A DNA stretch of 64,000 nucleotides from Viscum album. Lineage: Eukaryota > Streptophyta > Magnoliopsida > Santalales > Viscaceae. The DNA lies in NCBI GenBank assembly GCA_963277665.1, contig OY728120.1, forward strand, positions 940,217,195-940,281,194, written 5' to 3'. A program made the position numbers and the translations under genes. Under the pieces are notes generated by a model. It was not told the origin of the DNA and ran no database searches. It worked only from the letters and a program-made list of their open reading frames with translations. Every line of letters starts with the position of its first letter. Position 1 is the first letter of the stretch. Positions 13,259 to 25,190 of this stretch are shown piece after piece.

Positions 13259-13584
13259 ATTTTTTTATAATTTAAATCAAGAATTTTAAATAAATGTTAC
13301 AAAAGTATAGTATATGAGATTGATATGGTCATAATGGTTGAGAGAGTTCATAATAAAAAGATTGAATGAATATATATATCCATCAAAAGTTAGAGGTCCA
13401 CCATGGGAGGGAGGGGGAGGAATAATGTGTGTAGTTTATACATTGGGGGGGGGGGAGTGGTGCCCCATTCCCTTCTCATCGAGGGTAGCAAACATCACCT
13501 AGTTTACCCTCTCTCCATGTCCACCCACCTTTTCCCACATTTTTTGTTGTAATTTCATATACTTTTATATCCCAATTCCTTGAA
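13259..13584 (+). mobile_element. Start of the internal region of copia X, with a G-rich tract
   Basis: The sequence between the PBS of X and the start of the inserted long-LTR element. No gag motif can be read. It holds a purine-rich tract GGGAGGGAGGGGGAGG (13405-13420) and an 11-base G run (13445-13455). The X internal region resumes at 44031. The exact junction with the inserted element is uncertain by some tens of bases. Confidence 0.4.
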
Positions 13585-15730
13585 CCACACAATATTTTAA
13601 TAACTTCAATATCATTCTATTTTAATAGACCACTATGTTCGATAAAATATATGATGCACAACACCAAGATTAAAAAAACCACAAAATATTATTATTTTAT
13701 GGAAGTTGTAACCTAGCTGTTGAATTAGAGGGCATGAATAGTAGTAACCAAATTATGAAATGTATATATATAAATTTAATATTAATACAAATTTATTTAT
13801 TAATTCATAGGAAATAAGAACTCATTTTTTTTAGTAATTTCATTTTATGTTTTGGAAATATGCTTTCTTCAAAAGTGGGATATATTGATTTTTATAAGAA
13901 AATATTATAATTAATTTATAATTTTTTTTAAAATTTAATTTGATAAAAATGATATAATTTTGGAATTCATCATTTAAAAATTATCTTAGGATGAATTTTT
14001 GATAATTTTTTAGAAAGTTTTATTTTTAAATAAATAGTGAAAAATATTGATTTTTCGTGAAAGCTATATTTTATTTTCAATTATTTACAAAGTAATTTTT
14101 TTTTGAATTATTTTAAAATTTTCAGTAGTTTATTATGATTTTATAAATCTTATTTTTGTCTTCATAATTATTATTATACTTTAATTTGGTATATAAACAT
14201 TTGCATACTTAAAAATGAATTTTTATAGAAAATCACTTTTCGTCACATTTTGTGGGTTTAATTTAAAATTACATTCAACCACATATATGAATTTTTTTTT
14301 GATAAAATAGATTCAATATTTTTAATAATGAGGTTAAAATTTGGTAAATAGGACCCTTTTATGTTGGGACATTATGAATATTAACCATGGAAAATATTTG
14401 TTACCATGGTAAAAGTTAAATGGTTTAATTTGGGTTAAAACTAATGTGATAAGGATTAAAAATAATTAAAAAACATTCCTTTATTTAATTGTAATAGTTT
14501 ATTCCATACATAATCATCAAAAATTATAATACATGACTTTTTTTACATTTATATTTTATTTTCACCTTTTTAATATTTTTAGTAATGTAAAAAATGTCAC
14601 TTTCTTATTTTGTATAATTCTAATATTTTTTGAAATTTTTAAAAACAACTAATGTTCATTATAGTTGGTTATTTTAAATAAAAATTATATTTTTATCAGG
14701 GTAATTTATTTTTAATTTTGAATGATGAAATAATTTTCATAAATTATTACACAACGTCGACATAATGCTTGTATAAGTAGTAAAAAAATCAAATATATAC
14801 TTTTAAAAAATCTAAAGGTAATATTTTATGGGTGATTCATAGTGTCCCAAGAATTTTATAGAAAAAAATAACATATTAGGTATTTTTAAAGGTTTATATT
14901 CTAAATAAATTTCTATATTTTTCTTATTTAAATTCAAACTAAATTAATAGTTTTAAAAATGACATTAATGATATTTTATATTAAATAATTTTTTGTTAAA
15001 TAATTTTAAAATCATAAAAAATATTTAAATTGGACAATTAGGATTATAAATTGACTAAAATTTCATCCCTTGGACATTTATGAGCCAATTTTCTCCTTAT
15101 AAGTGAAATTATAACCCTTTAATATTGAAAATATCCTTACCATAGTTATGGTTAAAATTGGTTAACTAAGGTGTTATACCCAAATATAAGGTTTAAAATA
15201 TTATTAAACCGATATAAATTTTATTGGGTGATTATATTAAAACCACATTCTCTTTATATTTAAATAAATTTCAATTTAAAACCGCTTTACTTGAGTTAGA
15301 AACATATTATCCTATAATATTTCATGAATTTCCAAAAATGACATTAATGATATTTTATAATATAAAATATTTTATTAAATGATTCAAAATTCATAAAAAC
15401 AACATATTTTCATAATTTAATGATATATGGTTTAAAATATCAACTATGGTCTATTTACATGTCACTATTCTATTTATAGTAACATTATTTACGCCTAATG
15501 TGTAAAAAATGTTGATATCATGGTTAATATTGAAAGTATTAACGCGGGTTAAAACAAAGGAATAAGGGTGGAAGCATCACCTAAAATTGTCTAAATTTTA
15601 TTTCATAGATTATTTTGAATCATAATTTTACTATATTATAATTATATAAAATTGGATCCATTTTAACATGAAAATTAATTTATATTTATTTATTACTTTA
15701 ATAATTTCCAAGAATTCTACTCCCCTCCCT

Positions 15731-15740
15731 TATAAAAGGG
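15731..15740 (+). promoter_or_regulatory. TATA box of the long LTR (5' copy)
   Basis: TATAAAAGGG, followed about 25-35 bases on by a pyrimidine/AC-rich stretch (ACTGTACTCTACACAC) that resembles a plant start-site region. The same ten bases occur at the matching place in the 3' LTR (22430-22439), in a region where the copies otherwise differ. Confidence 0.65.
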
Positions 15741-17577
15741 AACCCATCTACTGTACTCTACACACTTAAATAGCAATTTTTCATAAATTACCTAACCAAA
15801 TAACTTCATGACATCCCTCCCCATTCTATAGTTATCTTATTTATTAAATAATACAGACCTTAAAGGTATTAAGGTGTAAAGAAAATGTGGTTGTTCAAAG
15901 AAATGGTATAATTTTTAACTGAAGGATTTAGTTTTATTTATTATTCAACCTCCATAAAATATTATTCAAAAATGAAGAAATAATAAAATAGGTATATTAA
16001 TTATACTTATATGTTATTATGTTAATTTTATAACCTATATCCACCTCATATCCCATCCAATGTGAAATTTAACCATTGTTCGTGTGTATGGAAGACTACC
16101 GCCTTGCAAAATAATGTAATTTGTTTTCAACCACCACCTCTCATGGATAATTATAATGGTGGATTTAATTAATATATAAGATATTAAATACATAATTATA
16201 ATTTTTAAATGTAATATATCATCTATTTCCTTACCATTTAATCCTTTGAAAAGTGATGACATGGTTTGTGCATACATCTGGATTACCACCTCCACGAAGC
16301 ATTGTTATTAATTTTTCATCACTGAATCAAATGGATGATATATATAAAGTATTAAAAGAGATAATTTCATATTTTTGATATAATGGTTATTATTATATGA
16401 TAAAATAATACTTAACTTATTTCCTTCATGATCACTAAAAATAGAAACGTTATTCATGCGTACTTATGACATGACATCTCCATGATTGTAATACAGGTAA
16501 TTTTTCATAAATGTATTTAATGGTTAGTTTTAAAAGTATAATTAATGTATAACAATTATAATTAATTAATTAATTATTGTTATGTATATTGTTTAATAAT
16601 TAAATCTTTGACTATGGCCAATATACCAAAGTCATTTTGAAGTTATGAACTAAGAATTCTCAAAATACCCGATGTGGACTTAACTGATTAAGAAATTAAA
16701 TATGTCATCGAAATAAATGGTTTAATGATTAAGGAATAAAACTAATAAAGTTTCTTAAGAAATTAAATAATTGATAAATGTTTACTATATAAGGTAAAAG
16801 GGCATACATGGAAATTATGGACCCAAGGTAAGGGATTTCATCATAATTTCACTTCATTGTGACATATTTTAATGTTATACAGATGATTTATTTAATATTG
16901 TGTTTATAATGACATTTAACATGTTATATCATAAATCCTTTATACATAATGGGTTTTTATGTTTTAATAAATATTATTTCATCCAAGGGGATTTGAGATG
17001 AATGTTACATAGTGGTAAGGTATTTCTTAACTTAATTTCCATCAATCGTGTTATACTTCGTTGACATTATTATGACTTTATTATGTGTGAATTAATATAT
17101 AAATTGTTTTAATATATATATTTAAATTTTATTTATATGGATTCACATATGTTCACATAATCAATTGATGTATTAAGTATAACTTAAAAAGTTATGGTCT
17201 TTTTAAGGGTTTTATTTGTCTCAATATCATTTTCTTGAGATATGTTTATTATCGTGTACCACGATTTCCTTGAATGTAATAATTAATTACCCATGAATAA
17301 ATTTATAAATTTTACTTTATTTAATTCATGGTATTTATAGATCCATATTTTACCCTTCCTAATTGAGTTTTTATTCAAAAGTTATGAAAGTGAAAAATGA
17401 TTTATATTACAATCCCCTTTCTTTTCGAGATAGTTTTTATTCAATGTTATTTTGGGGAAATCATATGTTTTTTTATTGAACCAAATCCATTTTATTCGAC
17501 TATAGTTATAAATTTTGTTTACATTTTTTTACTTTCCATTTAATCCCTTATTGAATAAATATATATCAATAAAGCTA

Positions 17578-17615
17578 TTTGTAAGTGATACTGATCTTGT
17601 ATCTTCTTTTAGATC
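17578..17615 (+). promoter_or_regulatory. 38-bp island identical in both long LTRs (5' copy)
   Basis: Begins TTTGTAAGTGATACTG and ends TCTTTTAGATC; it is identical over 38 bases to 42442-42479, while the flanks match only patchily. It has the look of a miniature intron (GTAAGT, a CTGAT branch-like motif, pyrimidines, TTTTAG), though 32 nt is too short to be spliced. It also has a 5-bp hairpin stem GATAC/GTATC. Function unknown; a transcript-level signal in the LTR is one possibility. Confidence 0.5.
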
Positions 17616-19190
17616 GATAATTTCTCTCTACCATATCCATGTTTTTTTTAAAAATTTCAAGAATGTTATTTAAAAAAAAATTATTTTACAAAGTTATTTT
17701 GAATTATATTATACTTTCCTTTAAATGGTTTTAAAATGAAGATTTTCAATGTTTTCCACATGATAATCTTTTCACTCTCATTAAAAAAGTTTGAAAATAA
17801 TGTTTACTTTTGAAGTTGATGACATGAAAGAATTTTCCCACTATCATAAATGTTATTTAAATTGAATATTACTTTATAAGTTTCCAATTTTATTTTCAAT
17901 GATTTTTTTCACAATATGTTGTTATTTTTTTATTTTTAAAAGTGATTTTCAATGTGAAAATGGAGTTTTCCCCAAGAATGTTATTAATGCATATTTATGG
18001 TATTTTTATTCATAAATAAAAAACCCTTGATGTTACCTATAATACAATAGGGAAATGTTTTAATGATACCATCCTCAATTTTTCCTGGACATATTATGAT
18101 TGTTTCAAATATATTTTTGTGGAACCTATTTCTTTTCCACGGGTAAATCAAGCTATGATTGATCAGTGGTTATCATTATGTTGAAAAGTGAAAGATTCTA
18201 ATTGTTTTTCTCATTCAGTGGTACTTGGAAATATGTATGGATTATTTATATTTGGTTTCATTATAATACATAAATGGTTTATTTCATTATAAACAAAGGA
18301 TGAGTGTTTTCATTATATAACATGAATCGATGGTTATGTTATAAACCAAGGACAAGTGTGTCTGTTATAGCCCTAAAATGCATTGTGAAATGACACATAG
18401 TCAACTAGATGAAAGTTACTCTTAAGAGATGAAGAAGTTATGATACTTCTAATAGATAATAGATTTTACCATTTATAGGTTACTCCTAAGATATTTTTTA
18501 ATTATCTAGTTAGGTAATTCCATTTGAATGATTGATTTTCCATGATACCAACATGTTTAATTTATGGTTTCTAAGGGTTTTTAATGACTCATTTGATCAA
18601 TATTGACACCACATGTCTCATTATTATTGATTTTATGACTCATATATTATGTTATATATTTAGTCCATGTCTCATGCATTATGATCCATATTTTTTTAGG
18701 TATTAATTATCTTATGTTATTCTCCTGGACTTTGATAGTGTTATCATACCATTATGATCATCTTATGCTCACTAATGATATTCAATTATTAATCCATATG
18801 TTTACCCTTACTAAGTGTTTGTGATCACCCTTATTATATATCATTTCCACATGTACAGAATAATGATGTTAAATGATTTATCTCTTAAAATGTTGTATGT
18901 GTGTAGAATTTTATAAGAAATGTTTAAGACTTAATGTGGGATAAATATAATCTAGGTACAGTGCAAAAATAATTATTTATTACATGGGTATTATTATATA
19001 ATAGTTTTTCATAATTCTTAAAAACTCTAAACCTAAAAGGTATTTGGGTATGTATGTGATCCAATATTTTATTCGGTTGTTGTAAGTTTTTGATGGATAA
19101 AATTGGGTCAAATTTATTACTATAAAGACAAAAATGTAAAGATTAGGTTTTTAGCACCACATTCATGGGTGATGGTTTAGGGCTATTATA

Positions 19191-20329
19191 GTTGGTATTA
19201 GAGCCATGTTTTAGAAAAGGTTGGAGATTGGTCTGTTTTAATGTGAGGTTAAATTAAGAGTTATGGACACCATAATAGTTTTATATGTATAAGTTTGATA
19301 ATATATTAAACGTCTTATACAACCTTTTATAGTTTTTAAGTGATGGGTTTTTTAGGAAATTAAGGATATTATTGGAGATTCTTTATTTGGTTAAGGTATA
19401 AGTAACCCTTAGGTATATAATGTGTTTTAACATCAAGGATTATTTTTGTGGAATGATATTATATTTTTGGGGATATATACTGAAAGGTATGAATCAACTA
19501 TTGAGGTTAAATAATTATTTATAAGTGAGGTTATAGAGTTTATTTAGGATATAGGGGTTTTTTATGTTTGGTATGATATATGTTTAACCTTAGATTTTTT
19601 TGAATTATGGAGATTAATGTATTATTTCATTATATGATGATTTATTCATTTTTGGGTTTTATCTTAATTTTTTTTAACCATTTTAATTTTAGTTAATATT
19701 TAATGACATGAGAAATTGATTGTTATTTTTTTGGATTATATGATCCATTAGAAGTTTAATTAATTTATTCAAGAATGAGAAAATTCATCTTGCATACTCA
19801 TAGTTTGGAGAAAAAATGAAATTATGTTGTAAATGGATTAAAGGATGAAATTATAACTACTAAGTAAGTATGTGTCCCTTTGTCCTTAGTCTATATAGTA
19901 AATTAATTCTTCAACTCTAGAAAAATAATATTTAATTAATTTTTTCCTATTACATTAATTTTGGATCCATCTATGTTCTTTTTCACACCTATTTGGTTTA
20001 TGATTTTGTGGTTATTTACTTTGTCATGATCATTCACTTTCTTGTTATAAATGATATATTTCACTCTATATTATTATTCAAACATTACTTTTTCCTTCTA
20101 TGTCCATATTTTTACATCCCACTAATTTTATCTTATTTGGAAGCATAGTTACATTCCATATGACCTTCATATTTCCCTTTCCCTCTTTTCGAGAGGGTGT
20201 TTTATAAACCTTTTTTTATGATATAAATTTTCAACCAAATAATTTCAAAATGTAAATCCCTTGATTACAAAGCTCAATTTAAAATTTCAAGGATACAATT
20301 TATTTGGTTTGGGGCAGAATTTAATATAT
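19191..20329 (+). mobile_element. Internal region of the long-LTR element, with PBS at its start
   Basis: Begins with TTGGTATTAGAGCCATG (19192-19208), the initiator-Met tRNA PBS with a single C-to-T change. The region is only about 1.1 kb and no gag, pol or zinc-knuckle motif could be read in six frames, so the element had no coding capacity of its own (large-LTR, LARD-like organisation). Mobilisation would have needed enzymes from an autonomous relative; the PBS type fits a Ty3/gypsy chromovirus, but that is inference. No convincing polypurine tract was found before 20330. Confidence 0.55.
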
Positions 20330-22429
20330 TTATATTTTAAAATAACACTATATTCAATAGCGTATATAATAGACACCACTCAAGAAATATTATTATTTAA
20401 TCACTATTGTAACCTTGCCGTTAAATTGGATGGTATGAATATCATCAAATAAATTATGATATATATATATATAATCAATATAGAATACAAATTTATTGAT
20501 TAATGATTAGAAAACAAGAACTCAATTTTTCAATAAGGTCATTTTATTCTTCAAGAATACATTTTCTTCAAAAAATGGTTTTTATTTCTTTTTATGAGAA
20601 AATATTAATTTTTTTTGTAATTTTAGATATGGAATTTGATAAAACGGATATTATTTTATAATTAATCATTTTAAAAATTATCTTAGGATTATGTTTTGAT
20701 AATTTTATGAAATTTTAATATTTTTAATAAATTTAAAAAAAATTCTTATTCTTATTGAAAGCTATATTTTCTTTTTAAGTATTTAAAAAGTGAAATTATC
20801 TCTTATATTACTTTTAAAATGAAAATAACTCATTTTTATTAAACTATATCCAATTTTTTTCTTTGAAATAAAATTATACATGAATTTGGAATAAAACATT
20901 TGTATACTTAAAATACGTTTTTCTAGAAAATCACTTTTCATCGCATTTTATGGGATTAATTTTAAATTAAATTCTGCCACTTTAGTGAATTGAATTTGAA
21001 AAAATTTATTTCATATTTTGGATCAACATCTTCAAATTTTCTGAATTGGTACCTTTTATTTTTTATACACTATTAATAACAACCATGGTAAATATTTGTT
21101 TCTAGGGTAAAAGTTAAATGGGATAATTATAGTTAAAACTAACATTATAAGGCTTCAAAATATTTAATAAAACATTAATTTATTTCATTGAAATATTTTT
21201 TTACTTCCATAATCATAAAAAAACACAAAAAATGACATTTTTTCAAATTATCTTTTATTTTTACCTTTATAATATTTTAATTAAAGGATAAAGCCAAAAA
21301 TTCCACTTTCTTACTTTTAATATTTTTAATATTTTGTGAAATGGATAAAAAATAATTTTCATTGGTAATTATTTTTTATTTTAAATATGAATAATTTTTT
21401 TTATCATGGTAATTTTTTAAAAATTTTAATGATGAAATATTTACCTTAAATTATTATTCAACACTGACACAATTCTTGGGTAAGCGGTTTAAAAATTAAG
21501 TAAATGAGTTAAAAAAATATAAAAGTAACTTTTTTTGGTTGAGTTGTAGTGTCCCAAAAATTTCATAGATTAATGTAACATATTAAGTATTTTTTAAAAG
21601 TTTATATTAAAAATAAATTTATAACTTCTTGTCATTAAATTCAAACTAAATGAATAGTGTCAAAAATGACATTAATGATATTTTATGTTAAATAATATTT
21701 TATTAAATTATTAAAAAATCATAAAAATATTTAAAGAGTTAAATTAGGATGGTAAATGGAAAATTACAATCCAACTTCACCTTATATATAATATTATATT
21801 AATTTAATATTGAAAAAAATATTATCATGATTAAGGTTGAAATTGGTTAACCATGGTGTTAAACAAAAAGATAGGGGTTAAAATAATATTCAATGCAATA
21901 TAAATTTTATTGAATGATTATATTAATACCATATACTATATATATTTGAATTAATTACATTTTGGATATATTTTAGATGAGTGAGAAACATTTTATATTA
22001 TAATATTCCAGGAATTTTCAAAAATGACATTAATGGTATTTTATAATATATAATATTTTTTTTAAATGATTTAAAATTAATAAAATTTAATAAAAATGCT
22101 ATATTCATCCTAGTGAATGATATATATTTTATCTTGTTATCAAATTACCTTTTATAGATCACTTATCCCTTTATAGTAACTTTCTTAACCCCTAAAGAGA
22201 TAAAAACATTGATATCATAGTAAATATCAAAATGATTAACGAGGAGGTAAATTAAAGAGATAAGGGTGAAAAAATAACCTAAACCTATAAATATTATATT
22301 TTATGAGTGTATTTAGACTCATAATAATAAAATATTCTAATTATATAAATTTTAATCCATTTTAACATGAAAATTAATTTCTATTTACTTTTTAATTCAA
22401 TAAATTCCAAGAATACCCCTCCCATCACT

Positions 22430-22439
22430 TATAAAAGGG
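22430..22439 (+). promoter_or_regulatory. TATA box of the long LTR (3' copy)
   Basis: TATAAAAGGG at the position matching 15731-15740 of the 5' LTR. The downstream start-site region is less well kept here. Confidence 0.6.
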
Positions 22440-23196
22440 TCCCCCCTCTACTAATATATCAAAACGTAAAGAGCCATTTGGTTTGACAAATAAATAAAAA
22501 ATAAAAACCATTAAAAATTACTTTAAAATATTCTAGAGGTCTTATTTTGGTAACAATACCGACCTTATAGGGATTAAGGTGTAAAACAAAGGAGGTTTTC
22601 TAAAGAGGAGGTATAACTTTTAGAAGAATTTTTAGTTTTTTTACTTCAAATTCCTTTAAATATTATGAAACCACAATGAAATAATAAAATTTGAATATTA
22701 AATAAAATTATATTTTATTATATTAATTTCATAACCTATATCTAACTCATCTTCCATCAAATTGGAAATGGAACCATCATTCATGTGTACAAAAAATTAC
22801 CACCTCGTGAACCAATGGAATTAATTTTATATCACCAACTCTCATGAAAAATAATGGATTTAATAAATATATATATTATATTAATGAAAAAATTATCATT
22901 ATGTAAAGGATATCTATCATCTATTTTCATACCATACAATCCATTGAAAAATTATAGCATTGCCCATGTGTAAGTGTGGATTACCACCTCCCACTAATGG
23001 AAAAGGCACCTATACACATGGGTTTAGTAATCGTGGGGAGTTTATCCATTGGTATAACTCTAATATATACCCATGGTTTTAAAATAATATACCCATGGTT
23101 TCAAAACCATGGGTATAGGTGTATGATACCGTGCCATTAGCCATATACCCACAATTTCAAAACTGTGGGAATAGGTTTTAAAAAATCACCAGTCAC

Positions 23197-23247
23197 GGGT
23201 TTCGATCTCTGGACCACCTATATATAATTACGACGCCTAACCACTAC
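23197..23247 (-). other. tRNA-like (A-box/B-box-like) module in the outer CACTA element
   Basis: On the minus strand GTAGTGGTTAGGCGTCG (23247 to 23231) resembles a pol III A box, and GGTCCAGAGATCGAAACCC (23215 to 23197) a B box; their starts are 32 bases apart. It is AT-rich between the boxes and forms no full tRNA cloverleaf. A similar pair occurs in the inner element on the plus strand (24279-24331). Whether it is transcribed is unknown. Confidence 0.4.
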
Positions 23248-23776
23248 AATAAATTGAATTATAAGTATATATATATATATGAACCATGTATATAGGTGAA
23301 AAAATGATGCAATAGGTGTTCCCACAAATATTTTTATCCCGCAAAAATATTTTTTTCCCGAATTAACATGGGATATCTATACCCACGGTTTTCTAAGAGA
23401 CATGGGTATTGGGATTGAAAAAAACATTATACCCATAGTTTTTCAGAACATTTGGTATATGTTTGACCTATACCCACATATTTTTAAAAAATCGTGGTAA
23501 TAGGTCCTGAAAAAAACCCTATACCCTTAGTTTTTCAGGAATTATGGATATATGTGACAATTTACAACCCATACCCACAGTTTTACAAAACTATGGGCAT
23601 AGATTCCCATAAAATACCTATAACCATGGTTTGGTAAAAACCGTGGTTATATAGGTGACCTATACCCATGGTTTTTTTCAAAACCATGGGTATAATGTCA
23701 TTTTCACTACTGGAAATCAGATCTTTCCCAACACTTCTATACCAACGGTTTGTAAAAACCGTTGGTATAGGCACCC

Positions 23777-24052
23777 TTTCCCAACGGTTCTCCCAAACCG
23801 TTGGGAAAGGGAGCTCAAAACACCCCTTTCCCAACGGTTTTGGAGAACCGTTGGGAACGGGGTGGGTCTTTCCCAACGGTTCTCCCAAACCGTTGGGAAA
23901 GGGAGCTCAAAACACCCCTTTCCCAACGGTTTTGGAGAACCGTTGGGAAAGGGGTGGGTCTTTCCCAACGGTTCCCCCAAACTATTGGGAAAGGGAGCTC
24001 AAAACACCCCTTTCCCAATGGTTTTAGAGAACCATTGGGAAAGACCCACCCC
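23777..24052. repeat. Tandem 92-bp higher-order repeat of hairpins, three copies
   Basis: Copies start at 23777, 23869 and 23961. Each holds two hairpins: one with loop TCTCCCA or similar and one with loop TTTGGAG or similar, joined by spacer GGGAGCTCAAAACACCCC. The third copy has CATTGGG and CTATTGGG where the others have CGTTGGG, which are CpG-type transitions. The expansion is therefore by whole hairpin pairs. Confidence 0.85.
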
Positions 24053-24278
24053 TTTCCCAACGGTTCTCCAAAACCATTGGGAAAGGGTGTCCCAAAATCC
24101 AGCATACACCCCGAAAAAAAATATGCACCTATCCCAACGGTTTTTCGAACCGTTGGGATAGGTTCTTCGATTTTTTTTCCAGGTCTACTGCCCGAGAACA
24201 TTATATAAATCTAAATTTTAAATAATTATTATAATATATATATATATATTTATGAAATTATGTTTAAAAAAGTCATAT

Positions 24279-24331
24279 TAGGTTAGTGCTTAAGTCGTTC
24301 TATTATAAACGAAGGGTTCAGGGATCAAATC
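24279..24331 (+). other. tRNA-like module in the inner CACTA element
   Basis: TAGGTTAGTGCTTAAGTCG (24279-24297) and GGGTTCAGGGATCAAATC (24314-24331) resemble pol III A and B boxes 35 bases apart. It is the counterpart of the minus-strand module in the outer element. Confidence 0.4.
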
Positions 24332-24783
24332 ACACCGAATGTATTTTTTTTGAAATGCATATACCAACTGTTTGATAACCGTTGGAATAGATTTTCATAT
24401 TACCTATGCCAACGGTTTTCAAAACTGTTGGGATAGGTCTATACCAACGGTTTTCCCAAAACCGTTGGTATAGACCTATCCCAACGGCTTACTTCGCCAC
24501 GGTTCTCCAAACCGTTGGTATAGGCTATACCAACGGTTTGGAGGCCTATACCAACGGTTCCAAACCGCTGGTATAGGTTAGTTTTCCAATAGTGTTTCCA
24601 GTAGTGTCTATGAAGTGATGTGATTCATTTTTCATCAGCACATCACATGGATGATATATATACAGTATTTAAAGATATAATATAATATTTATGATATATT
24701 AATAATTTTAAAAATATAAAATAGTACTTATCTTCTTTCCATCATGATCATTGAAAAATTTAAACATTACTCATGCATACATA

Positions 24784-25190
24784 CACTAGAATAAAATCAC
24801 CTCATATCGGTGATTTAAACTGCCGCTATATGCTTATGTGATGGTTTTATAAAACTGTATCTAAATCAGGTGTTGGCATCCAACACGTGGCAGTTTCTTC
24901 AATTTTGTGGTGGTTTCTAGAAAGTGTCATAATAAACATATTTAAAGGAAATTTTAACAACCAAAATTGTTCCTTTTTGTTACATTAAAACTGCCACTAA
25001 AACCACCATAACTTCCGCTACATAATAACACACATTTATTTAGCGGCAGTTTTAACCACTAATGATAAGAAAATATCAACCTATAGTAGTGGTTTAAACC
25101 ACCGCTAATTTTTTTAGATTTCTACAGTGGTGGCTGAAACCGCTACTAAATATATATTTACAAATAAAAAAATATTGTAGATTCTTAAGC
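24784..25190. mobile_element. Terminus and subterminal repeats of a third CACTA-like element
   Basis: Starts CACTAGAATAAAATCACC at the point where the long-LTR similarity stops. The next 350 bases hold several inverted copies of a GCGGTTTAAACC-type unit (near 24815, 25045, 25090 and 25130), the usual subterminal arrangement. A Transposase_24 gene follows on the minus strand. I did not find a matching inverted terminus at the other side, so the extent of this element is open; the Tekay insertion lies inside the block. Confidence 0.55.

Larger units (their letters stand above)
13585..19190 (+). repeat. 5' LTR (about 5.6 kb) of a non-autonomous long-LTR retrotransposon
   Basis: The first part (about 13585-16457) matches about 20330-24783 once the CACTA insertion there is removed; the rest (16573-19190) matches 41430-44030. 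The last 50 bases (19141-19190) and 43981-44030 align without gaps and both end in TATA. A PBS follows at once, which identifies this copy as the 5' LTR. It contains a conserved TATA box at 15731 and a 38-bp island identical in both copies (17578-17615). No open frame of any family was found, as expected for an LTR. The left end is approximate. Confidence 0.7.
23705..24594. mobile_element. Inner miniature CACTA element with palindromic arrays
   Basis: About 890 bp with ends CACTACTGGAAA (23705) and TTTCCAATAGTG (ending 24594), 11 of 12 in inverted match. The target repeat TTT is exact on both sides (23702-23704, 24595-24597). It sits within the right terminal repeat of the outer element: removing it rejoins CATTTT to CCAGTAGTG. 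The body is almost wholly short hairpins of the form CCAACGGTT...AACCGTTGG: an array at 23740-24155 and a second at 24355-24570, separated by an AT-rich centre with a tRNA-like module. It encodes no transposase, so it depended on an autonomous CACTA element. Open frames across the arrays on both strands are by-products of the repeats. Confidence 0.85.
22992..24606. mobile_element. Outer non-autonomous CACTA (En/Spm) element, interrupted by an inner one
   Basis: Left end CACTAATGGAAAA (22992) and right end TTTCCAGTAGTG (24595-24606) are inverted repeats with 11 of 12 matches. The flanking 3-bp target repeats are TCC (22989-22991) and TCT (24607-24609). The long-LTR copy at 16294 is an unfilled equivalent: it runs from GGATTACCACCTCC straight into the sequence that follows 24606. 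Without the inner element it would be about 722 bp, far too small for a transposase gene. Its body is a set of inverted copies of an ACCCATGGTTT / AAACCATGGGTATAGG unit, the subterminal-repeat style to which CACTA transposases bind. A tRNA-like module lies at 23197-23247 (minus). Confidence 0.85.
20330..24783 (+). repeat. First part of the 3' LTR of the long-LTR element (contains CACTA insertions)
   Basis: Collinear with 13585-16457. Clear anchors are TTGTAACC at about 20407 and about 13706, the TATA box at 22430 and about 15731, the CATCTATTT block near 22920 and 16220, and GGATTACCACCTCC at about 22978 and 16282. Similarity is interrupted exactly by the CACTA insertion 22992-24606, resumes at 24607, and stops at 24783 where a further CACTA-like terminus begins. 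The remainder of the LTR lies at 41430-44030. Confidence 0.7.

Noticed and set aside
23583..24208. Several overlapping open frames on both strands with repeated peptides of the type FPTV-x-x-NRWER
   Set aside because: They fall wholly within the hairpin arrays of the inner CACTA element; the repeated peptides arise from the repeated DNA on either strand, and there is no codon bias or known domain.
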